Shown piece by piece: positions 47,124 to 57,566 of a DNA stretch of 64,000 bases. Location of the stretch: positions 14,569,760-14,633,759 of the forward strand of contig JAJEKV010000021.1 of the NCBI GenBank assembly GCA_021234155.1. Reading direction: 5' to 3'. The stretch's first letter is position 1. Each line of letters begins with the position of its first letter. A program made the translations under genes and the position numbers. This DNA is from Isoetes taiwanensis. Taxonomy: Eukaryota > Streptophyta > Lycopodiopsida > Isoetales > Isoetaceae. A model generated the notes under the pieces. The model had not been told where the DNA came from, did not search any database, and saw only the letters and a program-made list of their open reading frames with translations.

Positions 47124-48589
47124 GAAAATATTCTAAAGCTTTAAGGCCATCATCATGCTGGGCATATGCTGCAATGATTGTAGCCCATGATATCATGTTC
47201 TTACTTTGTAACTTAAGAGAGAGTGCACAGAAAGCCATTGAGACACTAGGAGATACAGAATTGAAGGTTGTTTTCTATACTTGGTCACCTACTTTGTCTC
47301 TACGTACAGTAAAGTAACTTTATTTAAACATTTTTTTGTAGGGGAGAAAGCTTCGATTTTCTCAATCACAAGCAAAGCATCGGTTTTTTTACTGGTAATA
47401 TTCCGAAGTCTTGGGATGATGCTGAGCTCCAAAAGGTCTTAGCAGAGCAAGGGCCAGGTGTAGAAAGTGTTGAACTGCTAAAGGTATTAATTAATCCTTT
47501 TATCTCATAATAATGGCTTGTCGGCAGTCACTTGGTGTTAAATACGCTTCTGACTAGGTTTGAAATTAGAATATTCTATGTAACATTTTCTTGAATTGGC
47601 TGCATTTATAATCAAATCATGTATTGGAATGGAAAATGCAGATGTATGCAATTAGTGTATGAAGACTTGATTGTGTTTCAACTTCTTTGAGCTAGGTTGG
47701 ATTCTCTGATTGGTTTCTTGGAATAGAAATGTATGTCTAGAAAAGTGTCTACCTTTGTGCTTGCATAAGGAAGTTGTTTCCATAAATTGTGAATTTTTGG
47801 GAGCGTGAAAAATAATCAGAAATTAGTTTATGCAAAATATAAAAAATATATTGCGCGAATTGTAGCTCGTATGTTGAAGTGTGTATCTTTTTCTACATTT
47901 ACATCAAATTTGTATATTGTTTTCTACCTTTTCCTTCTTCCTACTGTTCCTTTTACGACCTTTGGAACATCATAGACTTTTCGAAAAAGGTAAAGAGATT
48001 TTTATATAAGTCTGCCGTGTCTTGGAACCTACCACATTCCTTTTCTCTTTTTGTAATTGAGTAATTGTTCTTCTATTGGAAGTCGTGATCCACATGAATT
48101 ATTTGGGTGGAAATGTATTCAGTATCTCAAAATTCTCATTTGAGGCGAGACTTGCCATGGAAGTCAATGCGAGAGACAGTTGACTTAAGCTATTGCAAAG
48201 AAGATTTGAGCTCCATTTTCTGTGGATCGCCTGAAACACGCTATAGAGTCCGGGTTCAAGCTGTTGTTTTTTCCTACAACCCAGAAATCTTCTTCACATA
48301 CATCATATATACCATGAGCACTAATTCCTTTGTATAAGCTGATATGACACTTGAAAAACCACATAAAAATTGTGTGCCGCTTAGGATAAGGTTGGACACA
48401 ATAACATCCCTTACATCCTGTAGGTTATATCTTGCTCATTACATGCTTTGAGTGTCTATGTGGCCTTACTATACTCCTCGTCACTCTGTAACTAAACGTG
48501 CTATTGAACATGAAAGAGGAAGCAGGAACATCGGCTTTGAGGATTGTGACTATGCAGGATTACTACATTCCGCAACTGGGAATGCATAG
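47124..48589 (+). repeat. 1.46-kb direct duplication, copy 2
   Basis: Second copy of 44255-45716. Its left edge joins the tandem repeat above and its right edge joins a TATAAATAC minisatellite. Small length differences account for the 4-bp change in offset between its ends. Confidence 0.95.
47218..47483 (+). pseudogene. hnRNP Q/LIF2-like exon pair, frameshifted copy
   Basis: The same two exons as at 44349-44613 (47218-47266 and 47342-47483). In the second exon the T6 of copy 1 (cggttttttactgg) is T7, so RNP2 reads RFFYW and stops two codons later. Everything else is nearly identical, so this change alone breaks the copy. The splice sites are unchanged. Confidence 0.8.
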
Positions 48590-48593
48590 GTTT

Positions 48594-48860
48594 AAATACT
48601 TAGTGTGCAATGTTGAAATGCTCGATGTATTTGTGTCAATGGTAGTAGATAAATACTCGATGTATAAATACACTATGTGCAAAATACTATACGTATAAAT
48701 ACTCTGTGGACAAAATGTATAAATACTTTGAAGTACAAATAGTCTATGTATAAGTACTCTATGTTGTAAAACTACACGTATAAATACCATGTGTACGCAT
48801 ACAACTTAAAGTACAAATACTCCCATGTATGTTACGTTTATACTCCATGGATAAATTCAA
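48594..48860. repeat. TATAAATAC minisatellite, block 1
   Basis: Degenerate repeats of a roughly 18-30-bp unit of the type gtataaatactctgtgtaca. It begins at the end of duplication copy 2 and lies upstream of the 49235 gene. Confidence 0.8.
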
Positions 48861-48957
48861 AATTCACATGTGTAAATGCAAAATTCCATTAAAAAATAGA
48901 GAACTATTTGTCTGTCCAATGGTCGAAAGATATCCCTAAAGTCGTCAACTATCCGGT

Positions 48958-48979
48958 GGAATCACGAAATGGTGATTCC
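48958..48979. promoter_or_regulatory. 22-bp palindrome GGAATCAC-N6-GTGATTCC (upstream of 49235 gene)
   Basis: A perfect 8-bp inverted repeat with a 6-bp spacer, 256 bp before the ATG. A second overlapping palindrome, gattcc-atgccat-ggaatc, is at 48974-48992, and tgattcc...gaatca is at 49089-49109. The same 22-bp design recurs upstream of the paralogue (52002-52023). The binding factor is unknown; the regulatory role is inferred. Confidence 0.6.
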
Positions 48980-49234
48980 ATGCCATGGAATCCCCTCCGC
49001 CATCATTGCATGCCGCAGGCAATAATGTTTCTTCACGTCCGCTGCCTGCCATTCTGACGGACGGCTAACTGACGTACGCAACGGGTGGTGATTCCACTAC
49101 ACAGAATCACAGATGGTGAGTCCACCCCACAGAATCATCCTCGGCCATCGGACCAACACCATCCTCTTCGTATTCACTCATAATTCCTTGGAAGATGCTC
49201 CTGTGAGGCGCTTCGATCTTCGTCTGTTCCAGTC

Positions 49235-49766
49235 ATGGCCGACTGCCCCCCAATAGCCATACTCGACGGCGTCCTCGTGGTGGACCTCGGTTTTCTGGAG
49301 GCGCTCAAGGATTGCAGGCTCGAGAATCTGCAGGAGCGTCTCCGGAGTCGTGCATTGGTAGAGGTCCCGCCAATTTCTGTCGCCATACCTTCGGGACACG
49401 GTTGTGAATGCATCAGGATTCCTGTGAAGGTTTCCAACGTTTCACACATCCTCGGGCACAAGACGCTTGACGAGGAGTGGGCAAAGAATCTGTTTGCCTA
49501 CATTCACGAAACGGAAGTGCCGAAGGAAGAATATGCTAAATGTTCAAAGCCAGTGAAGGAGGAGTGCAAGGATGAGCCAGATGACGGTGATTTTGCGTTC
49601 CCGGTTGCCTGCTGCAAGGACACAAGTTTTGGGAGGGTTGACTGGTCTACCAACAAGGTGTGAGTTCATACGCTGTTGTTTGTTTGATGTTGTTTATTGT
49701 TGCTGCAACTAACTCACTGCATGAACTACGCAGAAAAAACGAGCCCGCCCCATTTACAGTGCATAG
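49235..49766 (+). CDS. Unrecognised small protein, 151 aa, two exons (paralogue 1)
   Basis: Exons 49235-49657 and 49734-49766 (donor gtgtga, acceptor cgcag), 456 nt with the stop. The protein opens MADCPPIAILDGVLVVDLGF (hydrophobic beta-like segment), then a charged helix (KDCRLENLQERLRSR), VPPISVAIP, a Cys-containing GHGCECIRIPV, EEWAKNLFAYIHE, an acidic stretch (KDEPDDGD) and a conserved CC pair (VACCKD). The second exon adds a basic end, KKRARPIYSA, which together with the last Lys of exon 1 looks like a nuclear localisation signal. No family is recognised; the order resembles a small chromatin or replication accessory protein at best. The first ATG was chosen because the paralogue at 51511 starts the same way (MADYPP). 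It is flanked by minisatellites. Confidence 0.55.
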
Positions 49767-50012
49767 CTCGCGATGATTAATGATGGAGGAGCGTCCTTTT
49801 TTTGGTTTCTGTTCAGACACCTTTCTGTTGATTTTTGAGTTCCTGGTGGCTACCTAGCCTACCTAGCTTAACGCCTTCTCCTGAGAATACAGATTTAAGT
49901 TATTTTATGTGCAATCCCTTCAGTTGGCTTCAAATTCTATGCATATTGTGAATTTACATATTGTAATTTTTGATGAGTTTTGCACAATATTTGGTTTCTA
50001 ATATGATATGTT

Positions 50013-50640
50013 TTGCATAAATACTCAATGTACAGAATCAAAGGTTGAAGATGAATACTCAATGCACAGAATACTATATGTATAGATACTTTGTGTCCAA
50101 ATACACAATGTATATATACTCCATGTACAATCACAGAATGTATGAATACTCTTATGTATACTCTGTGTATAAATACCATGTGTAGAGATACTCTGTGTAT
50201 AAATACCCCGTGTATAAATACTTTATGACAGTCTGGAAATGCTCTATGTATTTGTATCAATGATAGTAAATAAATACTCGACGTATAAATACTCTGTGCA
50301 AAATACTATACGTATAAATACTATGTGTACAAACACACAATGTACAAAATACTATACGTATAAATACTATGTGTACAAAAACTATACGTATAAATACCAT
50401 GTGTACAAAATACTATAAGTATAAATACTCTGTGTACAAAAACACAATATATTAATACTCTGTGTAGAAGTACTCTAAGCATGTAGACAATACTCAATGT
50501 ATAATACTTAAAGTACGAATACTCACATGCATATCACGTTTATACTCCATGGATAAATTCAAAATTCACATGTGTAAATGCTTTCTGTAATTACACAATG
50601 CAGAAATACACTGTAAATACACCAAGTATACACTATCCTG
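50013..50640. repeat. TATAAATAC minisatellite, block 2
   Basis: About 630 bp of degenerate units (atactatacgtataaatact, ctctgtgtacaaaa and variants) between the two convergent paralogues. Related to block 1. It is rich in TATA-box-like strings, but these are repeat units rather than demonstrable promoters. Confidence 0.82.
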
Positions 50641-51062
50641 TGGAATCACGTTTAATCCTGCATATGGAATCACAACCAGAAACATGGAAGCAAATACAAT
50701 TGAAATGCATGCATGGAATGAGATACTTTAATGCATGATACTGGAGGCAATAACACTTGCACTTTGAATAGCCATAATCTCGATTCATATTTATAAATAA
50801 GCGTGACACAAAAAAAAACAAGGGACACCTTCATGGGTGTGTGAGCACAGCAGGGTTTAACAGACAGTGATTCTCAGACATGTATTGATGCTCAAAAGGA
50901 ACCTGCCAAAAAAAAGACAGTGTCTGCTTCATTCATTATCAGCAGCTAGGGAGTGGAGGTGTAGGAACGCTTCCTCTGGATCAAACATGCAATGAGTTAC
51001 ATCCAGCAAAAATAAAAAATATCGTGAAGTAAGAGGCGCAGATGGCATACCTTGGCGCCGGA

Positions 51063-51511
51063 TCAGTTAGTTCGACCGGTTGTTGGGTCTTTGCAGCAGG
51101 GAACGGGAAACACGAAGTCGTCATCTTCTGGTTCATCGAACTCAAACGCGTCCTTCAAAGGCTTCGATCGACCTGAACATCCGCATGCAGTAGGCTTTCC
51201 AGTTGCATGAAGAAAGGCAAACAAATTCTTGGCCCATTCACCGTCACACGTTTCGTGACCAGGAATTCTGGAACCCCTAGATACTTTAACTCGGATTTTC
51301 GAACCATTGGAGTTCCTCAAAGGTACCCTAATGCATTCGCAGCCCTCTAGCCTCGGTATGGCGACGGAAAGCGGGGGCACCTCTTGCAGCGACCGACTTC
51401 GAAGACGATCCTGCAGGCTCTCGAGCCTGCAGTTGTGGAAATCCTCCAAGAAACCAAGGTCAATCAGGAGAAACCTGTCCACTATAGCAATGGGGGGGGG
51501 TAGTCCGCCAT
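51063..51511 (-). pseudogene. Unrecognised small protein, paralogue 2 (frameshift in poly-C run)
   Basis: Minus strand. Reads PPIAIVDRFLLIDLGFLEDF, CRLESLQDRLRSRSLQEVPP, GCECIRVPL, then an extra 14 residues or so (RNSNGSKIRVKVSR), EWAKNLFAFLHAT, an acidic stretch and PVPCCKDPTTGRTN, stop. Roughly 55 percent identical to paralogue 1 by eye. The natural start, ATG at 51511-51509 (MADY), is followed by nine C (51492-51500), which puts it out of frame with the body. Seven or ten C would restore the frame. It may be a real frameshift, an assembly error in a homopolymer, or the gene may start elsewhere: an open frame without ATG reaches 51596. The second exon of paralogue 1 has no clear counterpart. 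Confidence 0.55.
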
Positions 51512-51631
51512 AGGAAACAAGCAGCTCCCGGAAGTATCGCAAGGAGATGGCGCCTAACAATCGGATCGAAGCGCTGGAGCTGCAGCTAAGCACCAAAACC
51601 AGAACATATGATTGAATTGAAAGCGCCAGAA

Positions 51632-51921
51632 GCTTGTCCGTCGGGGCTCTACGAAATTCCGCCCGACGGAATCACCGACTAGGGCTAAATTCGCTGTCAG
51701 TGTAGGGGCCAACATGGCACCCTGGCATTCGTCAATGTCGCGTCACTTCAGTTTCGCACGAATCCTAGCAGTGAAGGCTTGTCCGTCGGGGCTCCACGAA
51801 ATTCCGTCCGACGGAATCACCCACTTGGACTAAATTCGCTGTCAGTCTAGGGGCCAACGTGGCACCCTGGCATTCGTCAACGTCGCGTCACTTCAGTCTG
51901 GCACGCATCCTAGCAGTGAGG
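51632..51921. repeat. 145-bp tandem duplication upstream of paralogue 2
   Basis: 51632-51776 and 51777-51921, about 93 percent alike, beginning gcttgtccgtcggggct. Each carries the half-site gacggaatcacc. They lie immediately upstream of the minus-strand paralogue. Confidence 0.9.
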
Positions 51922-52001
51922 GCAATAGATGCCGGCGGCTTGGCATTTATTACGTACGTCGTTCCACGTCACCGACTCGCACAATGATGATTCGTCGGAA
52001 T

Positions 52002-52023
52002 GGAATCACGGAAGTGTGATTCC
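52002..52023. promoter_or_regulatory. 22-bp palindrome GGAATCAC-N6-GTGATTCC (upstream of paralogue 2)
   Basis: A perfect 8-bp inverted repeat with a 6-bp spacer, identical in both arms to 48958-48979. It is the first of a run of four gtgattcYacgg...gaata units to about 52130 with ACGT cores (gacgtgtgattc). Its position is about 490 bp before the paralogue's ATG. Confidence 0.6.
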
Positions 52024-52159
52024 ACGGAACAGAATAACGGACGTGTGATTCTACGGAACAGAATAACTGACGTGTGATTCTACGGAATTGAATATCGCCG
52101 GGCGCGTGATTCTGCGGCAAAGAATATCTTGCGATGGAATCACAATAACCGGGGTAAGA

Positions 52160-53730
52160 ATATTTTCACGCGGAGGACTGAGTCACCCAATAAGTGACCG
52201 CGTGACTGCGTGTCTCTTGGCACAAAGTCTCCTCCAAAACTTGATATTATTGAAGTGAGTTGCCTTGATATTACAATAAGAAATACATAAAGAGACTCAA
52301 GAAATATCTACTGTCTTTCTAACAAGGACATGCTGCCCTCTAGAATGGAGAACAAACATTATATCCATGTAGTATGGTGGTAGTACTTACATATATATGG
52401 TCCTTACCCTTATCTTTATTTCACTTTGTCATTGTAGTTTTTGCTGAAAGTGCGACAATTGAGTTCCCTGTGAAACAACCTCTTCTAGGTCACGTTTCGT
52501 CCCTTGCAACATCTAAATCGTTGAAAAGGTGAACGATCAACTGTAACTTCCAGACTTTTTCTGTTACATAAAATCAATGCTACAGCAGAATAGACCTATA
52601 TTGACGCAATCTTGAGAATGGACCTATATTGTTTGAAGAGCATCTTTTCAACATGTAGCATAATAACAGGGGGTTTTCTTTGTGTTTTTGTACGCTTTTC
52701 ACTAAGGTTTTCCTATGATTTCGTGATGTATTCAAATGGATGTACTAATGCGTACATCTAGAGTGCACCATTTCTGAGCCATTGATTTTAGCCTTTTTTT
52801 TCCAATGGTCAACAACCAATGGCTCACAACAAAAGCCCTTTTTTTGTGCGTGTGGTGCATAATGGGCACATGAAGGGCCATTGATTTTAGCCTTTTTTTC
52901 AATGGTCAACAACCAATGGCTCACAACAAAAGCCCTCTTTTTGTGTGTGTGGTGCATAATGGGCACATAAAGGGCTTGAAGGGCGCATGTAGTGCAGTTT
53001 CCCCGTCGACAACACATTTCTTATCATAACTTTTGATCCAGAGCTCTGTTTGAGATGATTTTTATTGCATTGGAAAGCTCTCGCCGAGAACTTTTTGATA
53101 GTGTATGATATGGATATGTTTGGTTAAGTTATCTATGCTAAAACAGCAATTTCGCGGCCGGATTTGGTAGGCTTTCACATCCTACCAGCTGATTAATACA
53201 GGATTGCGCTATTGGATATTGTTTTATGGCTCATTCCGAATGAAGCTTGCAAAAAATTACCATGCATTTTTAGATTTTGAGGCAGTTATTAAGCAAATTC
53301 TAAGGCTTCTAGATCCTTGTGCTAACAAACAAAAAAGTTTCCCACTTTGGTTTCTCACCACAAGAATCCATGGAGGCCAAAGGCTGCTGTTAAATTCCAG
53401 TTGAAAAATGTTTGTGTATGGGTGTTGCAAACTTTATGACTTTCAGAATAATGGGATCAATCTGCTCTATCTTTATGGTAATTTTTACTTATGTTGTATT
53501 TGTTTTATTGTGATCAAATTCAAAAGCTACAGGTGATGAAAGCCTCAAATGAATTCTAGTTTTTTTTTCTGGTTTGAATTCTAAAATTTTTGTCACACCG
53601 GGGGGGGGGAGGGGGGGAGGGTCTAAGGCCCTGAAGGGGCCAAAAAAAATTTTTTGCAACACAAACCATTAACATCCAACATATAAAAATTAAATCCCCC
53701 AACACATAACAACCAACACATAACAACCAT
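52160..53730. other. Stretch without a recognisable gene
   Basis: Contains the 99-bp duplication at 52778-52974, an open but unassigned frame at 53204-53404, and a G-rich run at 53600-53622 next to the MITE. Confidence 0.45.
52778..52974. repeat. 99-bp tandem duplication
   Basis: Copies at 52778-52876 and 52877-52974 of a unit starting gccattgattttagcctttt, with minor length changes in T runs. Confidence 0.92.
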
Positions 53731-54197
53731 TGACATTAACAACCAACACATAACTACCATTGACATTAATTAACACAACCCTTGGGTCCAACACATTTAA
53801 ATTAAAATCCCCCTTAAACCCCCTTTGGTTTGGGTGCATATTCACACGGGGGGTGACTCCGGGCAATGAGAGCTATTGGATAGGCATATTCACCCCTTAT
53901 TCCTTAATCTACACCGTGCGTAAAGTTCCTCGTTTGTGGGGTATGCAAGTACAAAATTTGTTATACTGTATAACAAGATTCGTAAAATACTACAAGATTT
54001 CAAGCGGAATACTATATGGTGTTGATATCATACGTGCAAAATACAATTATGAGGGCTCTCGCTGCCCTACGTCACCCCCCGTGTGAATATGCACCCAAAC
54101 CAAAGGGGGTTTAAGGGGGATTTTAATTTAAATGTGTTGGAACCAAGGGTTGTGTTAATTAATGTCAATGGTAGTTATGTGTTGGTTGTTAATGTCA
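53731..54197. mobile_element. Fold-back/MITE element with about 126-bp inverted termini
   Basis: 53731-53856 is the near-perfect reverse complement of 54071-54197 (one or two mismatches, e.g. gggtcc versus ggttcc). The middle is a 214-bp unique sequence without coding capacity. The outer ends start TGACATTAACAACC and contain short internal repeats (aaccaacacataac) that continue outside the left end. Such long arms allow a complete hairpin. The near identity of the arms suggests recent origin. The transposase family cannot be told from the ends. Confidence 0.85.
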
Positions 54198-54567
54198 TAC
54201 TAGGAAGTGCTTATAGGATGGCATACTTATGGCATCTCGGGTCTATATATTAACACATGTTTTGAAATATTTGAAGGCCATCAAACCATAGGCGCAGATT
54301 TAATGAAGTGTGCTCCAGGTATTCCTTCTCCTTAGATCTGTGTGCTAAGCTGTTTCCTGTTAATCATTAGCATTTCACAAGTCTTTTGCTTAAAAACTAG
54401 GAGATTAGATCTACATTTTATAGACGCAAGTTTTTGCTCTCTTGCTCTGTGTTCTCTTAACCTTCTATATTGAAGACCTAAAATTTGGAATTCAGCTTGA
54501 AATTATTTGTACATTTGATGTTTTGTTCTATGCTCTATTATTTTTCACGAGAAGGGAGATTGTGGAG

Positions 54568-57566
54568 GTCTTCCCTTGGTTTTTTTTTTTTTTTTTAAGA
54601 ACTGTGTCATCAATATATTAAAAGAATGGTAATGTTACAAAGCAAGTGAGGAGGAAGGAGAACTGCTCCAAAGAGACAGCGATACCTCGACACTCCACAA
54701 CAAACTCGGAAAAAACCGCAACTCCCATCACTGCACAAACTGACCATCACCATCTACAACACCCAAGAAGTCCCCGCCAAATGGCAAACTTCCGCTCTAC
54801 TAATCCGGGAACACCGTAAAGCTTTGAAATAGCTTGTACCGAAGTCGAGGAATCGAGAGGTCGCAGTCAATCCCCTTGAAAGATCCACAACCGCCGCTTC
54901 CAAATCAGCCACACCAACCAAGCCACGCGACAGATGCAGGGTTTGTCTGCCGCAAGAGCGGCCAAGCACCAGATACACATGAAGCAAAGAATCTGGCCGG
55001 CTAGTCAACGAGCCCTAACCCAATCCCCGGCAGTACACGCAAGTGAGGGCATAAAACTAGACAATGCTCCACGGCCTCACGATGAAGGCCACAACAAGGG
55101 CGAGAGAGGGCTCACACCCCGCCTAAACCGACTCACAAGGGCATTCACTCCCCGATACTGGTGCACCACCGCCACGTAGCACCCTAACCGATTGGGGGAA
55201 GTGAGCTCCATGTCCACATCCACACCGAAGCGCCATCGAGAACCCCGGAAAGCCGCAGAGACCACTTGCCCTCAAGGGGCAAAGTGTGTCATGAATAGCC
55301 AACCACCCTAGAAGAAGACCGCACAAAGCAAGAAGACACAACATCCGGATGAACCTTCCAAACCTGCACCACCACATCATCCTAAGGGACTATAGGTATG
55401 TGTAGCTTAAATACTCCCCGCCACTGTTCCCGGATAGCTCGGTACATGCCCTCGGGTGAAAGCGAAGCTCGAAGAACTCCCACGGCTAGCCGACCACCCC
55501 AATACCAATCCTCTAAGGTGAGCACAAAGAGTCGCCTCAAACGGGCTCAAGGTCCGAGCATGCACGGTGGCGCGCCGAGGGGCAAGTGCGCAGGGGTAGA
55601 GGAACCCACAAGAAAGGAGAAGAGTGGTGATAAACCGAGGCATAATCTAGCCTGGAAGAGCACACGCCACATGATCCCAAGCCCGCAACACCCCCGTGAG
55701 AGAAAGGGGATGCATGTGGGAAAGGCCGAGACCATACAACGGTGCCTGTGGCAACTCCACATGCAATGACGGCTTCCCAAACGCCACACAATGGCTAAGA
55801 GATCGCGAACAACAAAGGCCGCACTGTGAGAAGATGCTCCATCCCGCAAAATGCTCCAAACAAACTTGGAGACCAACACCTTACTATGCAGCGCCAAATC
55901 CAGAATGGCCAAGCCCCCATCCTCCCGGGGGCAGAGACACTTCCACCAAGCCACTTTAACAACCGCCCCTTCATCATCCCCGCCCCACACAAAATTTGAA
56001 CAATCTTATCCAAAGCCCCAGATCTTACCCTCGGGAGCTAACATCGCAGATGTCAGATACACATGAGTGCTACAAAGCATCGACTTGGCAATAGTGATCC
56101 TACCGCCATGGACAACTTGCTACCCTTCCACCAATTGAGGTGTTTCGCAACCCCCGCAAAATCTCATCCCACACCCTCCCCATGGAAACATCCCTCCAAA
56201 GGGAATACCCAACAACGTAGTACACATATTACCGGAAGCACCTTCCAAGGGAATAGAGCCAAACAAGGGGAGGCAGAGTTTGGGCCCATAATGCGGAGCA
56301 CTTACCCCAATTCGGAAGAATGCCCGAGGCCAAGGAGAAAGTATCCAACAAACCCTTCACATTCAGTAAATTCCTCTCTTCTCGCCACCAAGAAGAGGAA
56401 AGTGTCATCGCAAACCGATTAATAATCTGGCGGGCTACCATCCCGCATCCAAGCCCATCCACCAACCCTCCTCCACCGCAGCCCAAAAACAATCGAGACA
56501 AAGGCCTCCGCCACAATCGTAGAACAAAAATGGCGCCAAAGGGCACCCCCGACGCACCCTCCGCCTAAGGAGAAAAAGCGGAGGGTTCACCCCGCACACC
56601 ACCAGAGTCCGCGGCCGACCTATGCGCCTTCATGATATCTCTCGTAAAACGTGGACCACAACCCAACGCTAACATCATGGCGCATAAGAACTCCCCAACG
56701 GACACTATCGTAAGCTTTGGCAAAGTCAAGCTTAAGATAGGCAATGCCTTGGCTCGTTCTTCCGCCCAATAAAAAGGCCCTCATAAGCCGCAAGCAACAT
56801 TAGTCAAAATGTTCCTCCCAGTGCACAAACCCGCATCGCACCTTACTAATGGAAGAAGTCAACACCGGCTTCAACTTCTCTGCCAGGGAATCTTATACAC
56901 AGAGGACAACAAGGAGATAGGCCTCCAATCATTAATAGTAGAAGGCTGCTTAACCTTAGGAATCAAGGAAATGCATGCGGTATTCAAGATCCTATCCATT
57001 TGAGAAGACCGCAAAGAACTCAAGATACACCTGGTACAATGGACTCACCAGCCCACTCCCAAAAGAACTCCATTGGGGATGCCATCCAGCCCGGGACATT
57101 TATCCTTAGCCATACACATACATGTTTGCCGCTTAAATCCTCTCTGGAGAGCTCCTCGCTCCAAGCTCTCACACGGTGAGGAGGTAATAGATGGCTTAAT
57201 GACCCCCAAAACAAGCTCCTGCATCTCCTGCTCAAAAGGAAGAGTGCGTTGTGCGAAAAACCCTGAGAAATGGGCATGCACATACCTCTGCAAATCAGCG
57301 GGATCCTCCAAAGTCCGACCATCAGGCAAAACAAGGGACGCCATAGATGCTGCATATCGCCGCTGCCTAGCTGCTCTAAAGAACACTGACGAACTTGTGT
57401 CCCCCTCCTTCAACCAGGTAAGGGCCGCCTTCACACGCGCCTCCTGCACTTTAACCTGCTCCAGAGTAACAATACGCTGCAACACTACATTGTCCCTAAT
57501 GCCATCAGAAGGCTGCGCCCGAATCTTCTCCAACTCCTGATAGAGACCATGTCTTCCCTTGGTTTT
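54568..57566 (-). mobile_element. LINE insertion, minus strand, with 16-bp target duplication
   Basis: gtcttcccttggtttt occurs at 54568-54583 and 57551-57566 and brackets 54584-57550. The left end, read on the minus strand, is the poly(A) tail (T run to 54597). The element is 5' truncated and GC-rich compared with its AT-rich surroundings, so it is a clear foreign insert. Confidence 0.93.
54598..57550 (-). pseudogene. L1-type LINE ORF2 remnant
   Basis: The minus-strand start (57533-57045) has the endonuclease-RT linker ALTWLKEGDTSSSVFFRAAR, then RRYAASMASLVLPDG and KCPGLDGIPNG (RT entry). Broken RT follows: LISLIPKVKQPSTINDWRPI near 56950-56880, and later a shifted GCGPRFTRDIMKAH. The YADD box is not visible intact. 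The last third (56000-55100) is Trp- and Cys-rich, as in the zf-RVT region of plant L1 elements. Many stops throughout. The endonuclease is missing. Confidence 0.8.

Noticed and set aside
53760-54086. 108-codon frame across the MITE
   Set aside because: It covers the unique centre and parts of both inverted arms; no start context or recognised similarity supports a gene.
55398-57540. Pro/Arg-rich plus-strand frames up to 155 codons
   Set aside because: They are antisense shadows of the GC-rich minus-strand LINE, whose RT linker motifs are clear on the other strand.
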